Shown here: piece by piece, positions 20,514 to 33,130 of the stretch
Layout: every line of letters begins with the position of its first letter
Numbering within the stretch: position 1 is the first letter of the stretch
Source of the DNA: Cycas panzhihuaensis
Lineage: Eukaryota > Cycadophyta
Direction: 5' to 3'
Length of the DNA stretch: 64,000 nucleotides
NCBI GenBank assembly: GCA_023213395.1
Contig: CM041465.1
Coordinates: forward strand, 145,955,741 to 146,019,740
Notes under the pieces: model-generated
What the model was told of the DNA's origin: nothing
Database searches by the model: none
What the model saw: the letters and a program-made list of their open reading frames with translations, nothing else
Program-made: the position numbers and the translations under genes

Positions 20514-21134
20514 TGTTGGATATTATGACAACAATTATGGGGCTAAAATTTTGGCACGGTGTTAGCGCGATTTCCCTTCCTAATCTTTCTCAGGGGGTTC
20601 CAAAGGCGGGAGCCCCTTGCACAGAGGGTGGGAGTGAAGCACCCGCTAGGAAAGGGTTTGAGGCGATGGCCAGGCCAAAAAATTAGCCATGTAAAGCATA
20701 TTAAAATGTAAGGAGAATCAGGGTCATTTGATACAAATACCCTAGATTCTAAGGTTGAGATTTATGCCTTGGATGTCTCCCTCTCATGTAGCCCATTTTA
20801 GGGATTTTTTTATTATGTTGTATGTAATGTAATGTACTGTGAAGAGGCGTTGGTTGTTGTTCACGAGCACCTTATGGCGAGATGAACTGTTTCTCCATTC
20901 TACAGCAATAAAGATTGATACCTTTCCTGTGTGGATGTTTCCCTAGCACACTGCTAGGGTTTCACCATGTTATATTGGGTGCATATGTGATGTTTGGCTT
21001 TCATTTTCATGTTATTGTATAATCTCTAATTTTAGAACTTGCATGTAATTTTAAGTTTTGATTTCTGTAACTAGTTGCAAGAATGCAATATATCTTGGTG
21101 GCGAGTAAAGGGTTGGGACCTTGTATTCTCAACA
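20514..21134 (+). repeat. CA2 3' LTR (621 bp)
   Basis: Aligns with the 5' LTR end to end (TGTTGGATATTATGACAAC to TATTCTCAACA). The main length differences are in the GC-rich island (about 20580-20660) and near 20850-20880. Confidence 0.95.
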
Positions 21135-21139
21135 AGGTT

Positions 21140-23835
21140 TATTCCACAACAGCACATGCATGAAATAGAAATTAAGAAATTTAGAGTGAAAACATAGTTA
21201 ATATTTACAATAACACCTTTGATAAATTTTTACATCTTTTATTCTAAAGATTGAAAAAAGGACATTTTCTTACAATCTAAAATATTCAAATTTAAGGCAT
21301 CTAGCCATACAAAAGGCCTAACTATCATCTCTTAGAATTAGGTAATTGATTCAGAGTGGAAAAGTTTTTAATTCAAAAATATTTTATTTTTGTCAAATTT
21401 TTAATTATTCTTAGTTTTAGTATATTTTAAAAACAATCTTTAATTCACTCAAAATTTTCCCCATAGGTAGTCAAAGATATCATGGGCCCCACAGAATCTT
21501 TAATCTCCTAATTACCTTTTCCTAAACATAATTAATACTTCATATCCTTTAAAAGTACGTCTTGCCATTTTTGAGACTTTTATATAGTTAAACAAAAAAA
21601 TGCGATTTTGAGGTCCTAAATAGCATTTTTTTGGGAGAATTATATGGATATGCTTATAACAAGTCTATATACCTTGTTTGTATTGAAACTTTTAGATCTC
21701 AGCTCAAATTTTAATTTTGATAGGTGATTTGTCAAAAAGGAACTGATAATAAGGTAGATACATTAATTTTAGTACATGTGAAATTTTTATATTAGGAATG
21801 TGGATGCTTTTGTATCACTTTGGGAATGTAGCAATTAGTGATTTATATTGTTGAGGATACTCCCTTAGATATTCTCCCTATATGGATGATGAAGTAATAG
21901 AACTCTATGCAACATATAAAAATGAAAGTGCACGACTAAAATTTTCTAAAGGTTTATCAACTTTGGAATGGTATTTATGGTTTTTCCTTCATATGTAATG
22001 ACTTTTCAAGGAAGATTTGACAGAAAATCTAGTTGTAAGTGGTTGAAATTAGACCAAAATTATTAGCTCTAATATTGATGTATATGGAATGGATTGTTTT
22101 GATACCAATTGATATGTCACATGCCTTTAAGATGTATGTGGATGTGGAGTGGGAGGAGAAACTCTTGAATTTTGAGGGTGAATCTCAAGGTCAAGAAAGA
22201 GAAGAGAGAGAGTGCTTGCTTAAATCTTCTTCTTTTATGTATTCAACTTTACTTATGAAAATATAAGTAGATTTTTAATAAGAGAGTAGTTGTTAGTGGT
22301 TATTAACCCTAACCACCCCTAATTATCCTTAAATAACTAATTATGTTTATATTAATTCTAACTAACCAACCTTAATCTAGGTTTATTAGATTGATAAGGT
22401 GTTGCATTAAAGTATGTGCTTATTAGGACCATAAGTTTACTATTTACATTACATGATCACATCAAAAAGTATTTATGGCTATAAAGTCCCCATAACATTG
22501 ATGAGTGTTACCCATACTCATTAGATTCAACCTTAAAAGAGTTATTCACATGAAATAAAGCAATAAGTATATATATCTTATATGTCATATGGGAACATGG
22601 TGGGATCTTACGTAGCCACTTAGTAATCATGCCTATATATCGATTATGTATGTGGGATAAATAACAAGATTATTGGGTTTACAAACTTAGCTTATTGGGT
22701 TCCCAAACCTAATTCGAACTAAAACAGGTTTGCTTGGGGCCTAAACCAAGTTTGGTTTGGGTGAAATCTGCCAAACAAGGTTTAGATCATCTTGTAAAAA
22801 GATACTTAAGAGAAAATAAGAAGAAAATAAAAGGAAAAATTGTCTTGCTTTACTTAGCATTATTTTCAAATGCCATGGTATAGAATATAGTTGTAGAGAG
22901 CCATACCAGAGTTCTGAACAAATTACAATAAAAATGCCACACCTTATATTTAATAAGAGCCCCAGTTACCATCGATTCTCACCTTTAAAAAATCATGTAA
23001 ACCACTCAAGGGTTTCGAGAAGAGTATAAAGCATTGCATTCATAAAAAAAGTGGTAATAATATAAATTGATATGGTATATCTAAAGAAGATAGTAAAGGA
23101 TTTTAGTGCCATCATACTTGGAAAAGTAAACTTGTGATGGAAATGTTTGACCTATTAGCCATAGTTGTAGTAAGGATTATTCATACCCACTATGATTACT
23201 ACTATAACTATTGGATATCATGGTTGTTGACAAGTGGAATAGACCTATGTAGGACTTTATCAAGAGTTAGGCTAGATATGATATCATTGATATATTTTAT
23301 AAAAAGGGTGAATTCCATAGCACTAGAAAAATAGAATTGACATTTGATAGTGCTATTGTTTCTTTGAGAAGGGCTCAATTCCATTGCCATAAAGTTCTAT
23401 GCTAATAAAGGATTTGTAATTAGAGATGGAAATTAACATTTTACTTGATAATTTGATTGCAAGATAAATATGAACCTATAAAGAAATGGATCATATGGCA
23501 AATAGGTGTTGAAACAAAATAATCAATCATATAACTAAATTAGGTGGATATTAAATTCTTGATCACATTCAAGGAAACTAATTGATTAGAGATATATCTT
23601 TTATATTACTTTCTTTACTTTTACATAGTGGAAGTGCTCTAATAAAGAAGCAAGAGTTTTATAGACTTATCAAAGAGAAGTTAAAGGTAATACATGGCAT
23701 TATACATGGACTTGTTTAACATTAGAGATGTTTGCCTTTATTTCTTATTTTTATTTATATAATTGTTCAATTTGTCATTGTGTATATGTTTAATAATTAG
23801 TTTAAATATTTATAAATTATTTTAGTTTTTAATTT
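21140..23835. other. AT-rich gene-free stretch, starts with the rest of gypsy B's 5' LTR
   Basis: Sequence from 21140 must continue the LTR of gypsy B, because CA2 inserted inside it. No second copy was found to fix the LTR's end. Beyond that, no retroelement domain or host exon is recognised. An open frame at 22039-22266 has no recognisable features. A short near-palindrome (AAACCAAGTTTGGTTT) lies near 22755. Confidence 0.4.
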
Positions 23836-24214
23836 TGTTAATATAGCAGTTAGTTATTAAGCCACTAGTTAATGTTAATGTGGTTTAATTAAGTGAAAAG
23901 GTGCAAAGCCAAAGGTGTAACTTATTCGGAGGGTCACAACCCTAATTGAGTGACACCTCTTGGAGAGTATAAATGCCTTGAGGACTTATATATTTATCAT
24001 CCAAGATCATTGTATCAATTCATTGTGCAATAATCAAGTGTTTCGTTAAGGATCCTCTTTGTGGTGGATTTTTTCTTGAAAGGGTTTCCCATGTAAATTC
24101 TTATGTACTTTGCATCTGTTTTATGTGTTTTCTATTTGTTGCTTGCTGTGTTTAGTTAAAGATCCTATGTATGGGAACATTTATATATGATTTCACATTC
24201 TCGAACAATTTTTT
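23836..24214 (+). repeat. Possible solo copia LTR, plus orientation
   Basis: Contains a TATAAATGCC box near 23968, a downstream start-site-like region, and GTGGATTTTTTCTTGAAAGG then GTTTCCCATGTAAATTCTTA, a sequence type common in plant copia LTR R/U5 regions. TG at 23836 is a candidate start. The end is not clear and no partner LTR or primer site is seen, so it is called solo. Confidence 0.4.
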
Positions 24215-24600
24215 TGTTAGAGTGTTTAATGTATTGTATAAATTAAATGAACAACAAATATAAATTACAAAGTAAGATATGAACAGTCACATAGATAGAA
24301 AAAATCATATACAAATGTACACTAGATTGGATAGTTTTAAAACCCTTAAAGGTAGAAAAACCACCTCAGAAAATAGTAGGTATTATATTATCAAAATGTA
24401 TGGAAATGTAATATTACAATCTCTAATCCTCCATATGTAGAATAAAGACCTCCAATGGATTTATAATTAGTTAACTTATTAAATTAATAATTAACTTTAT
24501 AGTAACATTAATACATTACATAACATTTAATATAATAATATAACATTATAACATAACTTTAAAATAAAACATATTCCAAATGACATTACATATTCTAACA
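24215..24600 (-). repeat. Copia C 3' LTR (386 bp)
   Basis: Plus strand starts TGTTAGA and ends TCTAACA, a 7-base terminal inverted repeat. It is followed by TCCCCTTTTA, the complement of a polypurine tract (24601-24610), placing it as the 3' LTR of a minus-strand element. No partner copy was found. Confidence 0.65.
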
Positions 24601-24699
24601 TCCCCTTTTAATATTATGCAGGAGAATGTACTAACTCAAGAAAAATGATAATATGTCAGTCTAGAGAGTTGAAGAAGATTTCAATAGGTTGATCCCCAT

Positions 24700-25215
24700 T
24701 TGATGTAGGCTTCTTCAACCTTTAGTACTTGTTGTAATTTTATAAACTTAGCTTATGTAGGAGATTTTATCAGTATATCTATAACCTGTAAATCTGTAGG
24801 ATAATATAATAAGTGAATAGTACTCTAGTTAATTAGATTACAAATAAAGTGTTGATAAAGCTTGATATGTTTGGTCTTGAAATGTGAAATATTATTAGTA
24901 GCAATAGAGATAACACTTTAATCATTAACATTAATTTGAATAAAAAAATTTAAAGATAAAACAAATTTATTTATTAAAGATTAAATTTATAAAGATTCTT
25001 TACTAACTTCAACAAGAGCGCAATATTCAATTTCACTAGTGAAAAGAGTAAATGATTGCATTTTTTTACTCATCCAACTGATGGGAGCAAATCCAAGAAA
25101 GATAACATGCTTAGCAATTGATTTTCTTTCATTAGTATCTCTAGTCCAATAAGAATATGTGAAACTGATTAATTAAATATTAGGTTTAGTATGAGTATAG
25201 GTAAGGCCAAAGTAA
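24700..25215 (-). pseudogene. Copia C RNase H remnant
   Basis: The minus strand reads RKSIAKHVIFLGFAPISWMS, then KKMQSFTLFTSEIEYCALVE and VSKESL, matching copia RNase H (the SGYVF ... ISW ... STAEAEY series). The C-terminal part toward 24700 is heavily broken. Confidence 0.8.
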
Positions 25216-26200
25216 ATTGTACCTTATCGATATCATAGAATTCTTTTGGCTACCTTCTAATCAGAATTTTGTGGTTTTTGTATGTATCGAAAACATAAGG
25301 CAACTGCATAAGATATGTTAGGGTGAGTATGAGTTAAATAAATTAAACTTCTAATTATCTATATAGAGTTTGATCAACTAAAGGAGATTTGTAATTTATA
25401 GTAAGTTAAACTTTGAATTATATAGGAGTTGGATTTGGCTTACGAGTTTCTATGTTAAATCTTTTAGTAAATCTAATTTATGTTTTGGTTGTGATATGGA
25501 AATTCTTGATTTAATTTAATAGACTTAAAGATAAATAAAATAATGAAGTAATCCTAAGTTAGTCATTTTTATTTTTTTCATTAAATTAGACTTAGACTTG
25601 ATATTACAATAGGTAATGAATCAATAATGATAATATCATTAACATATAAAATTAGAGGAGTGACAATCATTTTCTCTTTTAAAGTATACTTGAGGATCAT
25701 TGATGTATTTATTAAAATTATTGTGAAGAAAATATTGATCAATTTTATTATACTAAGCCCTATGGTTTTGTTTAAGAATATATAAAGATTTTTTAAAGTT
25801 TGTATACTAATTTAAGATCAATGAAAATGATAAGTGGTTGAGTCATATAAATTTCTTTTGCTAAGTCACTATTTAGAAAAGTATTTTTTATGTATATTTG
25901 ATGGACTTGTTAGTCAAATTTGTCTACTAAAGAGATAATAATTTTAATAATATTTATTTTCGTGATATGAATAAAAATTTCATCATAGTCAATCCTGTCT
26001 ACTTGGGAAAAACCTTTTGTAATTAAACAAGCTTTATACTTTTTAATTGTACTTTTTAAATTATATTTAGTTTGATAGACCCACTTATAATTGACTAAGT
26101 TCTTTTTAGGTGGATGAGGAACTATGTCTTAAGTACAATTTTTAATTAGAGTATCATATTCAATATTCTTTGCTTTTTAACAAACAAGATTTTTATTGGC
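25216..26200 (-). pseudogene. Copia C reverse transcriptase remnant
   Basis: The active-site segment reads LILYVNDIIIIDS at about 25620-25665 on the minus strand, with Asn for the first of the paired Asp residues. Flanking sequence keeps copia spacing to RNase H but is broken by many stops and frame changes. Confidence 0.7.
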
Positions 26201-26499
26201 TTATTTAAAAGTTTGTGGGTTAGACTGAGATATAACTTTGACTATAAGGGCAAAGTTAGCTTGCAGTTGTTAAGATTTGGTTTTTCTAGTATTCAAGGAA
26301 TTACTAACATCAGATCCAATAGTAATAATAGTCTTTTGAACCTATTTTGGTTGCTTTTAAGTTTGGGAACTAGATATAGTAGGTTAAAAGTTGTCAAAAT
26401 TTTCACTGGGATCAGATAGAGTTTAATTTTAAACTTATTTTTCTAAGTTAATTATAGCCTCTTCATTAGAGTTAATATCAAACTTATTAGATATTAAAG

Positions 26500-27330
26500 T
26501 GTTAGATATAATATTATCAACAAGTAAAAGAACTTGAACATAGTCAAAGTTAGATGATGAATTTTCTTCATCAAACTCAACATCACTTCCTATAGTGACA
26601 TTATGTGTGATTGGATCGAAAAGTTTAAAAGCTTTACTTTCTTTGTTATGACCAACGGAGATGTGCTTAGAACTTTTAGGGTCAAGTTTTTATTTCTTTT
26701 CTTTTGGAATATATGCCCAAGAAGTATTTTCAAAGACATACAACTTGATGACTTTTCTTTAGGAGTAACATTATTAATTTCTTTAATAGGTAACTTGTTA
26801 AGAAGATAATTAGAGTAATTTATAACTTTTGCCCAACTATTTTGAATGTAGCATACATCAAGCCATTTCTATTAAGGTTGGATTTTTTCTTTGTGCTACT
26901 TGGTCTCATTATGATGTGTAGGCAACAAAGTGTTGGAACCTGATGTCGTTCTTTTACCAAATTGAATTAAGTCACTACTAAGGTATTCCTTGGTGTTATG
27001 AGTTTTTAGAACTTGTATTTTGAAATTGGACTAATTTTCAACTAAAACTTTAAATTCAAAAACCAATCAAGTATATCACTACATTGTTTAATAATATAAA
27101 TTCAATATTTTCTTGAGAAGTCATCAACAAAGGTGACGAAGTGCTTGTTTCTTGAGTAAGAAGGAACTTGAAAAGGTCCATAAATATCAAAATATACTAG
27201 TTGAAGAGGTTATCTGCCCTTAAAATTTATTTTATCTAAAAAAGGTCCATGTGTTATTTGCCTAAAATATAGGCCTCACAAACACCATAGACATTGGACA
27301 AAGTAGGGAAGTTATGAACCATATCATGTT
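26500..27330 (-). pseudogene. Copia C integrase remnant
   Basis: The minus strand carries VYGVCEAYILGK (the CxxC-type zinc region degraded), a FVTFVDDFSRKY-like core block at about 27110-27160 and KQCSDILDWFLNLKF after it. The catalytic residues are only partly identifiable. Stops are frequent. Confidence 0.7.
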
Positions 27331-27944
27331 GGTTTAAAATATGTAGTTTGTCATAACTAGTATGTCCAAAATGCACATGCTCTAGTTGACCATAAAGGAG
27401 GTAAATGGTATCTTTTTAGCTAAGTGAATTAGGCTTGAAAGATCATAAAGATCACTTTTGTGATCTACTAGTTTAGAAGTAATTAATTTGCATTTATTAA
27501 AAGGTTATTTTATTATAAATTTATCTTTCTAAAATTTTACTACAAAATCTATTTAACAGATCTAATATATAGATTATAAGTTTAGCAAAATACCTTGGAC
27601 ACAAAATGGATTATTAATAGATCCATTTTAAAGAGGAATAATATCAATTCCTAGGACTTTGAGTTGAGAACCACTCTCAACAGATATTTCCTCACCTGAA
27701 TTGTCTCCAAGTTCGTATGAGAAAAAGTAATCTTAGTGTCCCATAATGGGAAGCACCTAAGTTAAGTACTAAGAGGGTGGAGATATTATAAGAGTAGAGA
27801 AGGCTAAAGTGTAAGTAGTTAAAGAACCATGGGATCTTGATTGATTTCCTCAAGATGTTGTTTAGGCCTTTAAAATATTCAATTTTTGTAAATCGCTATT
27901 ATATGTCCCTTTTTATGGCAATACATACAAGTTTGGCTTGTATT
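27331..27944 (-). pseudogene. Copia C protease region and zinc knuckle
   Basis: CMYCHKKGHIIAIYKN (about 27880-27935, minus) is a zinc knuckle with CxxC and His in place and the last Cys changed. The protease that should follow is barely recognisable, with stops throughout. The element D LTR abuts this segment at 27945. Confidence 0.65.
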
Positions 27945-28302
27945 TGTTAAAATATGGTACTAATAAAGATATGAATTCATAATGAAACACATATATATGA
28001 GGTGATTAAATATGTAAATAATAAATGAACAAATCAAAGAATGAACTATGTATAAACACATAAAACAAAAAAGCTCATGGGAAAAGATTATGTCCAGATA
28101 TTACATTAGAGATGAATATATACTTATAATATATGGCCACTTTATAATTAACTAATAATATATTAAAACTCCTATGTCTACCAATAGGATAAATATATGA
28201 ATAAGAATTCACCACCTTGCATACAACTTAATAACCTAATTTAATATTACATAAGAGAGTAGGTTTTCAATATTAACCCAATATTGAATATTATTTTTAG
28301 CC
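27945..28302 (-). repeat. Element D 3' LTR (about 358 bp)
   Basis: Matches 45033-45387 along its length, for example GATATGAATTCATAATGAAAC against GATATGAATCTATAATGAAAC, and the shared CACCACCTTGCA block. The right end is somewhat uncertain because the last bases have diverged. Confidence 0.88.
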
Positions 28303-29638
28303 CCCTAACTATAATGTTTAATTATATATGTCACATCATCTTTGAATCCTCTTCCTTTAACTTTGCTGGATCAAATGGAGAACATCCCCAATCTTTGATG
28401 TTCTCAAATAATCAATCTTTGTTGGTGTCTATGTGAAGAAAGCTTCATCTACCAAACTACATGGGCCCCTAGCCATTGTAGTCGCTAGTTTTAGAGGACT
28501 CCTTTAGGTACATGGTTTTGCTAGTATTTTTTTAACATCATTCTAGAAATAAGCTAAACCATTTGGCTAACCAAATGAGTTGAGTACCAAAACATAACAA
28601 TTTCCCTTCCTGAAGCCTCCATAGGTGGTCTCTCTAGGTTTATTAATAGGTAGTTCTATTTGATGTCTCCAATAGTAGTCTCTCCCAGTCTTTCACTATC
28701 ATCACTTAGAGTCTTAAACTCTAAGCTCTCTAAGATTTTTGATGATCCTTGAAGCCTCCATAAATAGTCCCTCCAAGATATCACACAGCCTGCTAACCTA
28801 CTAAAAATAGCATACAATTGCCATACAACTTATAAGCACTAGCAAATAACATTAAAAATAAGATATGACCCACTAAATACATTAATAATCCTTTCATATA
28901 ACATTTTAAATAACATGGGTTCTTTAGAGCCTTAAAAAATAGACCTGGTAAATCCCTTTTTAATTCCTAAGAATATAAGCACCAACTTCCATGATTAAAA
29001 TCTACTTCATAGAAATGGATTATATAACTACCCATTTTGTTTATGTCAAAGTAATAAATTCAAGCACTTGATGACACTCTGATCTTATATCGTAGTGAAA
29101 AGATATGACAAAAAATCTGTAAGTAGGTTCATATAAAAATAAAAATTAAACAAAAATAAAAATAAGGCCATTTTATTTTTACTGCTTGGCACATATTTAT
29201 CTCCATATAACCATCCTTTAATGTTCTAGGGGCTAAGGGTAAGTTTCATATAACTTTTTAATTCAATTAAATGTCAAAATAACATTGTAAAAAAAATGTA
29301 TGTACAAATAATATTCATTGTTTCTGTATAGGGTTTAGTCTATAGGATTAATTTTGAGTAAATGACAATCAATTTCTCAGAGCAATATTAATTGGTCAAC
29401 TCTATTAACTTGCCATATAATCACTATATAATTGGGTGAGTTCTTCTTCAATTCATATCAAGTTTGAGGGCAATGATCTGTAATTTTATATCAATATACA
29501 TAGCCATACTTATCTAATCTGAATTAGTGACTTCTTTTATATTGATCGGCCATAGATATGAGTGTTTTGCTTATCGTGGTAATGACTCATTCTTCCATGA
29601 GAACTGATCACAACCAAGCTGTATTTTTATGTTATATT
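28303..29638. other. Element D internal segment 1, no gene seen
   Basis: Contains a short direct repeat GAAGCCTCCATA (near 28610 and 28752), each followed by a similar CTCTC/CTCC-rich stretch. No coding domain is seen on either strand. Confidence 0.5.
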
Positions 29639-29643
29639 TCTTT

Positions 29644-29935
29644 ATTAGAAATCACAGCTAAATAGATTGTTTATATACACCGAAAGAACAAAATGATCAA
29701 GCACATAACATAATTGATGTGAGAAACTTCGAAGTAAAAATCCACTACAAAATATATCTATTACATTGATATAAATTCATAAAATATACTGGTCTTTGGA
29801 TCCCTTTAAATAGATCCATAAGTGCTTCACATATTATATATATATTACATCATATTATTACATCATCATAATATTCATACAATATGTGCCATATTGATAT
29901 TAGTTATGTTAAGTGGATGAAATGCCACTCTAACA
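29644..29935 (-). repeat. Copia E 3' LTR (292 bp)
   Basis: Matches 35897-36216, including GGATCCCTTTAAATAGATCC and the end CCACTCTAACA. The minus-strand polypurine tract TAAGGGGGGA lies immediately inside (29936-29945). Confidence 0.93.
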
Positions 29936-29945
29936 TCCCCCCTTA
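29936..29945 (-). other. Copia E polypurine tract
   Basis: TAAGGGGGGA on the minus strand, directly next to the 3' LTR. Confidence 0.85.
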
Positions 29946-30089
29946 ATGTAAATGTGTGATTTTAAAGTCTTCTTAGGGGTTAAACTAACCTTTGTCTTTA
30001 TCCTTGTTGATAAAGGCCCCCCTTAAGGATAACTTCATTCAGTCTTACATTTATATGAATTTTGATAAAGTGGTCTTTAATAAGAGCTT

Positions 30090-30660
30090 TGGTGAATATG
30101 TCTGGAAGTTATTCTTTACTTAGACAAAACTCAACCTATAACTTCCCTTATCAGATCTACTCATAAATATAATGGTGCTAAATCTCGATGTGCTTCATAC
30201 GTATGTAAAATTATAGATTCTTTAAAAGTTGAATATCACTCTAATTATCAATATGTGTGCTAGAAGATATTCCAAGACTCTTCAAATATCCTTATAATTA
30301 TACAACTTCCCCTCTCACCAATGTTTAGTCCTTAGTATATAGTCTTAGTAGAAGACAATGTAATAATGATTTACTTTTTGGATTTCCATGATATAAATCC
30401 ATTATTAATACCAAAAATAAATTTTGTAGTTGATTTTCTATCTTTTGCATCTCCACCTTAATCTGCATCAGTATACCCATGTAAGTTTGCCTCTTCACCA
30501 TGAAGGTATTCAAGACTGAGATTAAGTGTTCCCTTAACATACTTTAGAATCCTCTTTGCAGTAACCTAATAAGGTTCTTGTGGATTCTACATGTAATGAG
30601 ATCCTAATCTAATATCATAAGCAATATCAAGCCTAGTATAAGCTAAGTAAATTAAACTCC
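30090..30660 (-). pseudogene. Copia E RNase H remnant
   Basis: The minus strand has frames equivalent to the copia RNase H core. Around 30325-30540 the intact frame is a shifted shadow, while the adjacent frame shows NNGFISWKSKK and LSSTKTIY, the SGFVF ... ISW ... STAEAEY series. The end toward 30100 is degraded. Frameshifts are needed. Confidence 0.7.
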
Positions 30661-30668
30661 CTACTAAC

Positions 30669-31560
30669 TTACGAATATAAGATCCTATCTACAACTAGCT
30701 TATTCATATCTTTTAGATGCTCTATACCCTTTATATATGGTGTCTTCACTAGTTTGTAATCCTTCATTCTGAATATCTTAAGTAAGCTTTTAGTATATCT
30801 TGATTGCGACATAATGATGTAATCATCCATCTGCCTAATCTTAATTCCTAAGAAGCAATAAATACATATGAGATCTGTCATGTTGAAAGTATATCCCAAA
30901 TAGGGCTTTGTAGCTGTAATAGTCTTATTGCAATTATATGTAATAATAAGGTCATAAATATATAACACAGTAATAACTAATATAGATCAACTCTTTTAAA
31001 TATAAAGACTCAACTCTAATTCTATTGTCATAAAACCATATTTTTTTAATCTAGCATCAATCTTATCATACCAAGCATGTGCCACTTGTTTTAGGCCATG
31101 CAGAGATTTTTTCAAGTAGCACACAAGATGCTCCTAACCTTTCTTCATGAAACCAAGAGGTTGAGCCATATAGATCTCTTTTTTTAAGTTTCTATTAAGT
31201 AATGATAGCTTCACATCTATTTGATATAACTCCCAATCAAATGTAGCTACTAAAGCAAGGATCAATCGAACCATTGACATCTTATAGATTGGTGAAAATG
31301 TCTCTTTATAATTGATTCTTTCTTTCTATTTGAAACACTGCATAACAAGTCTAGACTTATACTTGTTTATCTCTCTATTAGAATGATAATTCATCATATA
31401 GACCCACTTGTAACTGACCAGGCTCTTAAATGGAGGTAAATGAACCAAATCTCACATATCATTTTTCATGATTAAATTATACTCCTCCTCCATTGTAGCT
31501 CTCCACTGCAAATCTTTTTTCACTTTCACATATGAAATGGGATCACTAGAATCATTGGTG
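30669..31560 (-). pseudogene. Copia E reverse transcriptase
   Basis: An open segment from 30968 reads MLYIYDLIITYNCN, then FNMTDLICIYCFLGIKIRQM and SRYTKSLLKIFRMKDYKLV. This is the copia RT active-site region and everything after it; the YVDD box has become YIYD, so activity is lost. Upstream to about 31560 the homology continues with stops (the YGLKQ-like and fingers regions). Confidence 0.85.
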
Positions 31561-31899
31561 TCCATCATCAAAGTTTGACTAACATGCTAATTTCTTATTC
31601 TTTGACCATCTTCAAGATCTTCAATTATCATATTAGAATCATCAATGGTCTTTTTAGCCTATAATTAAACACATGGTATTGTCTATGCCTCTTCTTATAA
31701 TGACTTCTTATCATTACTCCGGGAGTAGGTCCTACTTATATTTTTGGCATAATGTTAGGCTCATGAACATTTATACCTTTTGAAACATGGCTTAGAAAGG
31801 GAAACGATGAATGATAAAATCTATCTTTAGATGACCTCTCAATATGGTATGTTGTTGACTCATCAAATTTAACATCCTAACTAACCAAATGCCTCTTCC

Positions 31900-32630
31900 C
31901 CTATGGATCCTAAAGTGTATAAGCCTTATTCTCTTGCAAGCACCCTATAAAAATGCACTTTAAACTCTTATGATCTAACATCTTTTGATATGCATATGGA
32001 ATGTATACATATGCAATGCACTTAAATACCTTAAAATAATTAATATAAGGTTTTTGACTGGTCCAATACTCTTTAAAGGTAATGGCATGAATAACTTTAG
32101 TAGGGACCCTATTCAAAATATAAACAATGGTTGCAATAATTTTTACCTAAAACATAGGAAGTAGATTCTTTACATGCACCATATACCTCACCATCTCCAT
32201 TATGGCACAATCCGTCCTTTCTATAATACCATTTTACTGTGGGATGTATAAGATAATTGACTCCTATTTGATACCATGGTTAAGGCAAAACTAATTAATA
32301 GCATTATTGTCATACTCGTTTCTATTATCACTCCTTAAAATCTTTATTTTTTTATCATATTCATTCTTAATACTAACTTTCTATTCATAAAATTAATTAA
32401 ATATATTGGACTTGTTCTCCAAAAAGAATACTTAGGCTTTTTCTTTTCTACTATAATCATCTATAAACATAAGGATAAATCAAGTACCTTAAATATAAGG
32501 ATTTCAAAGAGGACCATTAAGTCAGTATGTAGAAGCTCTAACTTCTCCTTTGCTCTTCAAGCACTATTCCTTACAAATAGATAATAATGATGCTTTCCAT
32601 ATATACATCCTTCACAAACACCTTTTGAAC
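31900..32630 (-). pseudogene. Copia E integrase core and C-terminus
   Basis: The frame from 32116 gives MNRVPTKVIHAITFKEYWTS, FKVFKCIAYVYIPYAYQKML and KCIFIGCLQENKAYTL, the copia integrase tail (residues after the DDE core). Toward 32600 the core is recognisable but broken by stops. Confidence 0.88.
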
Positions 32631-33130
32631 ATTAGACATGTGGCAACCCTACTACCATCTTCAATCTATTCATAAGATTGATGCTTCTATAGTTAAGATG
32701 ACCCAAACACTCATGCCATAACTTACTTATATCATTAACACTATCAACAAAAGCATAAGAATCTTGTTGGGCTCTAAATTTCTCAAACACCCAAAAGTTA
32801 TCTTGCACTCTCTCAGTAGCAACAATAGAGAAGTTCTTCTTAGGATCCTTAACTACGTATATATTATTGTAAAACTCAATTTTCATACCTTGCTTATAGA
32901 TTTCCTAGATAGAAAGAAGATTAAGCTTCATGTTTGGTACATAGTAAACTCCATTGAGCTTATCTTCTACAAGTAAAATGGAACCAACACCTTCTATAGG
33001 CAAAACATGAGTATCTCTAAGAATCATGCTAGCATCACTTGTACCTACATTCATGGCATCAAAGTTTTGTTTCTAAAAGGTGATGTGTTTTTGTGCATTA
33101 GAATCTAGGATTTGATAGTCTTTTTGATTT
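32631..33130 (-). pseudogene. Copia E protease and GAG-pre-integrase
   Basis: ILDSNAQKHIT (about 33080-33115, minus) is the protease active site, with Gly after Asp-Ser replaced by Asn. VYYVPNMKLNLLSI is the second conserved block. From 32886 a clean frame leads to LWHECLGHLNYRSINLMNRL, the GAG-pre-integrase motif. Confidence 0.9.

Larger units (their letters stand above)
15827..21134 (+). mobile_element. CA2: complete but dead Ty1/copia element, 5.3 kb
   Basis: The two LTRs (15827-16471 and 20514-21134) flank primer site, gag, protease, integrase, RT, RNase H and polypurine tract in copia order. The five bases AGGTT occur immediately before (15822-15826) and after (21135-21139), a perfect target duplication. 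It landed 17 bases into the 5' LTR of gypsy B. One long polyprotein frame can be followed with about 23 stops and three frameshifts (near 19063, 19823 and 20013). LTR divergence is visible by eye, so insertion is not recent. Confidence 0.97.

Noticed and set aside
22096-22107. TGGTATCAAAAC on the minus strand, like a primer-binding site.
   Set aside because: No LTR pair or gag nearby; an 8-base core match is expected by chance in 64 kb.
28600-28790. Short repeats GAAGCCTCCATA considered as terminal repeats of a small DNA transposon.
   Set aside because: They are direct, not inverted, and lack flanking duplications.
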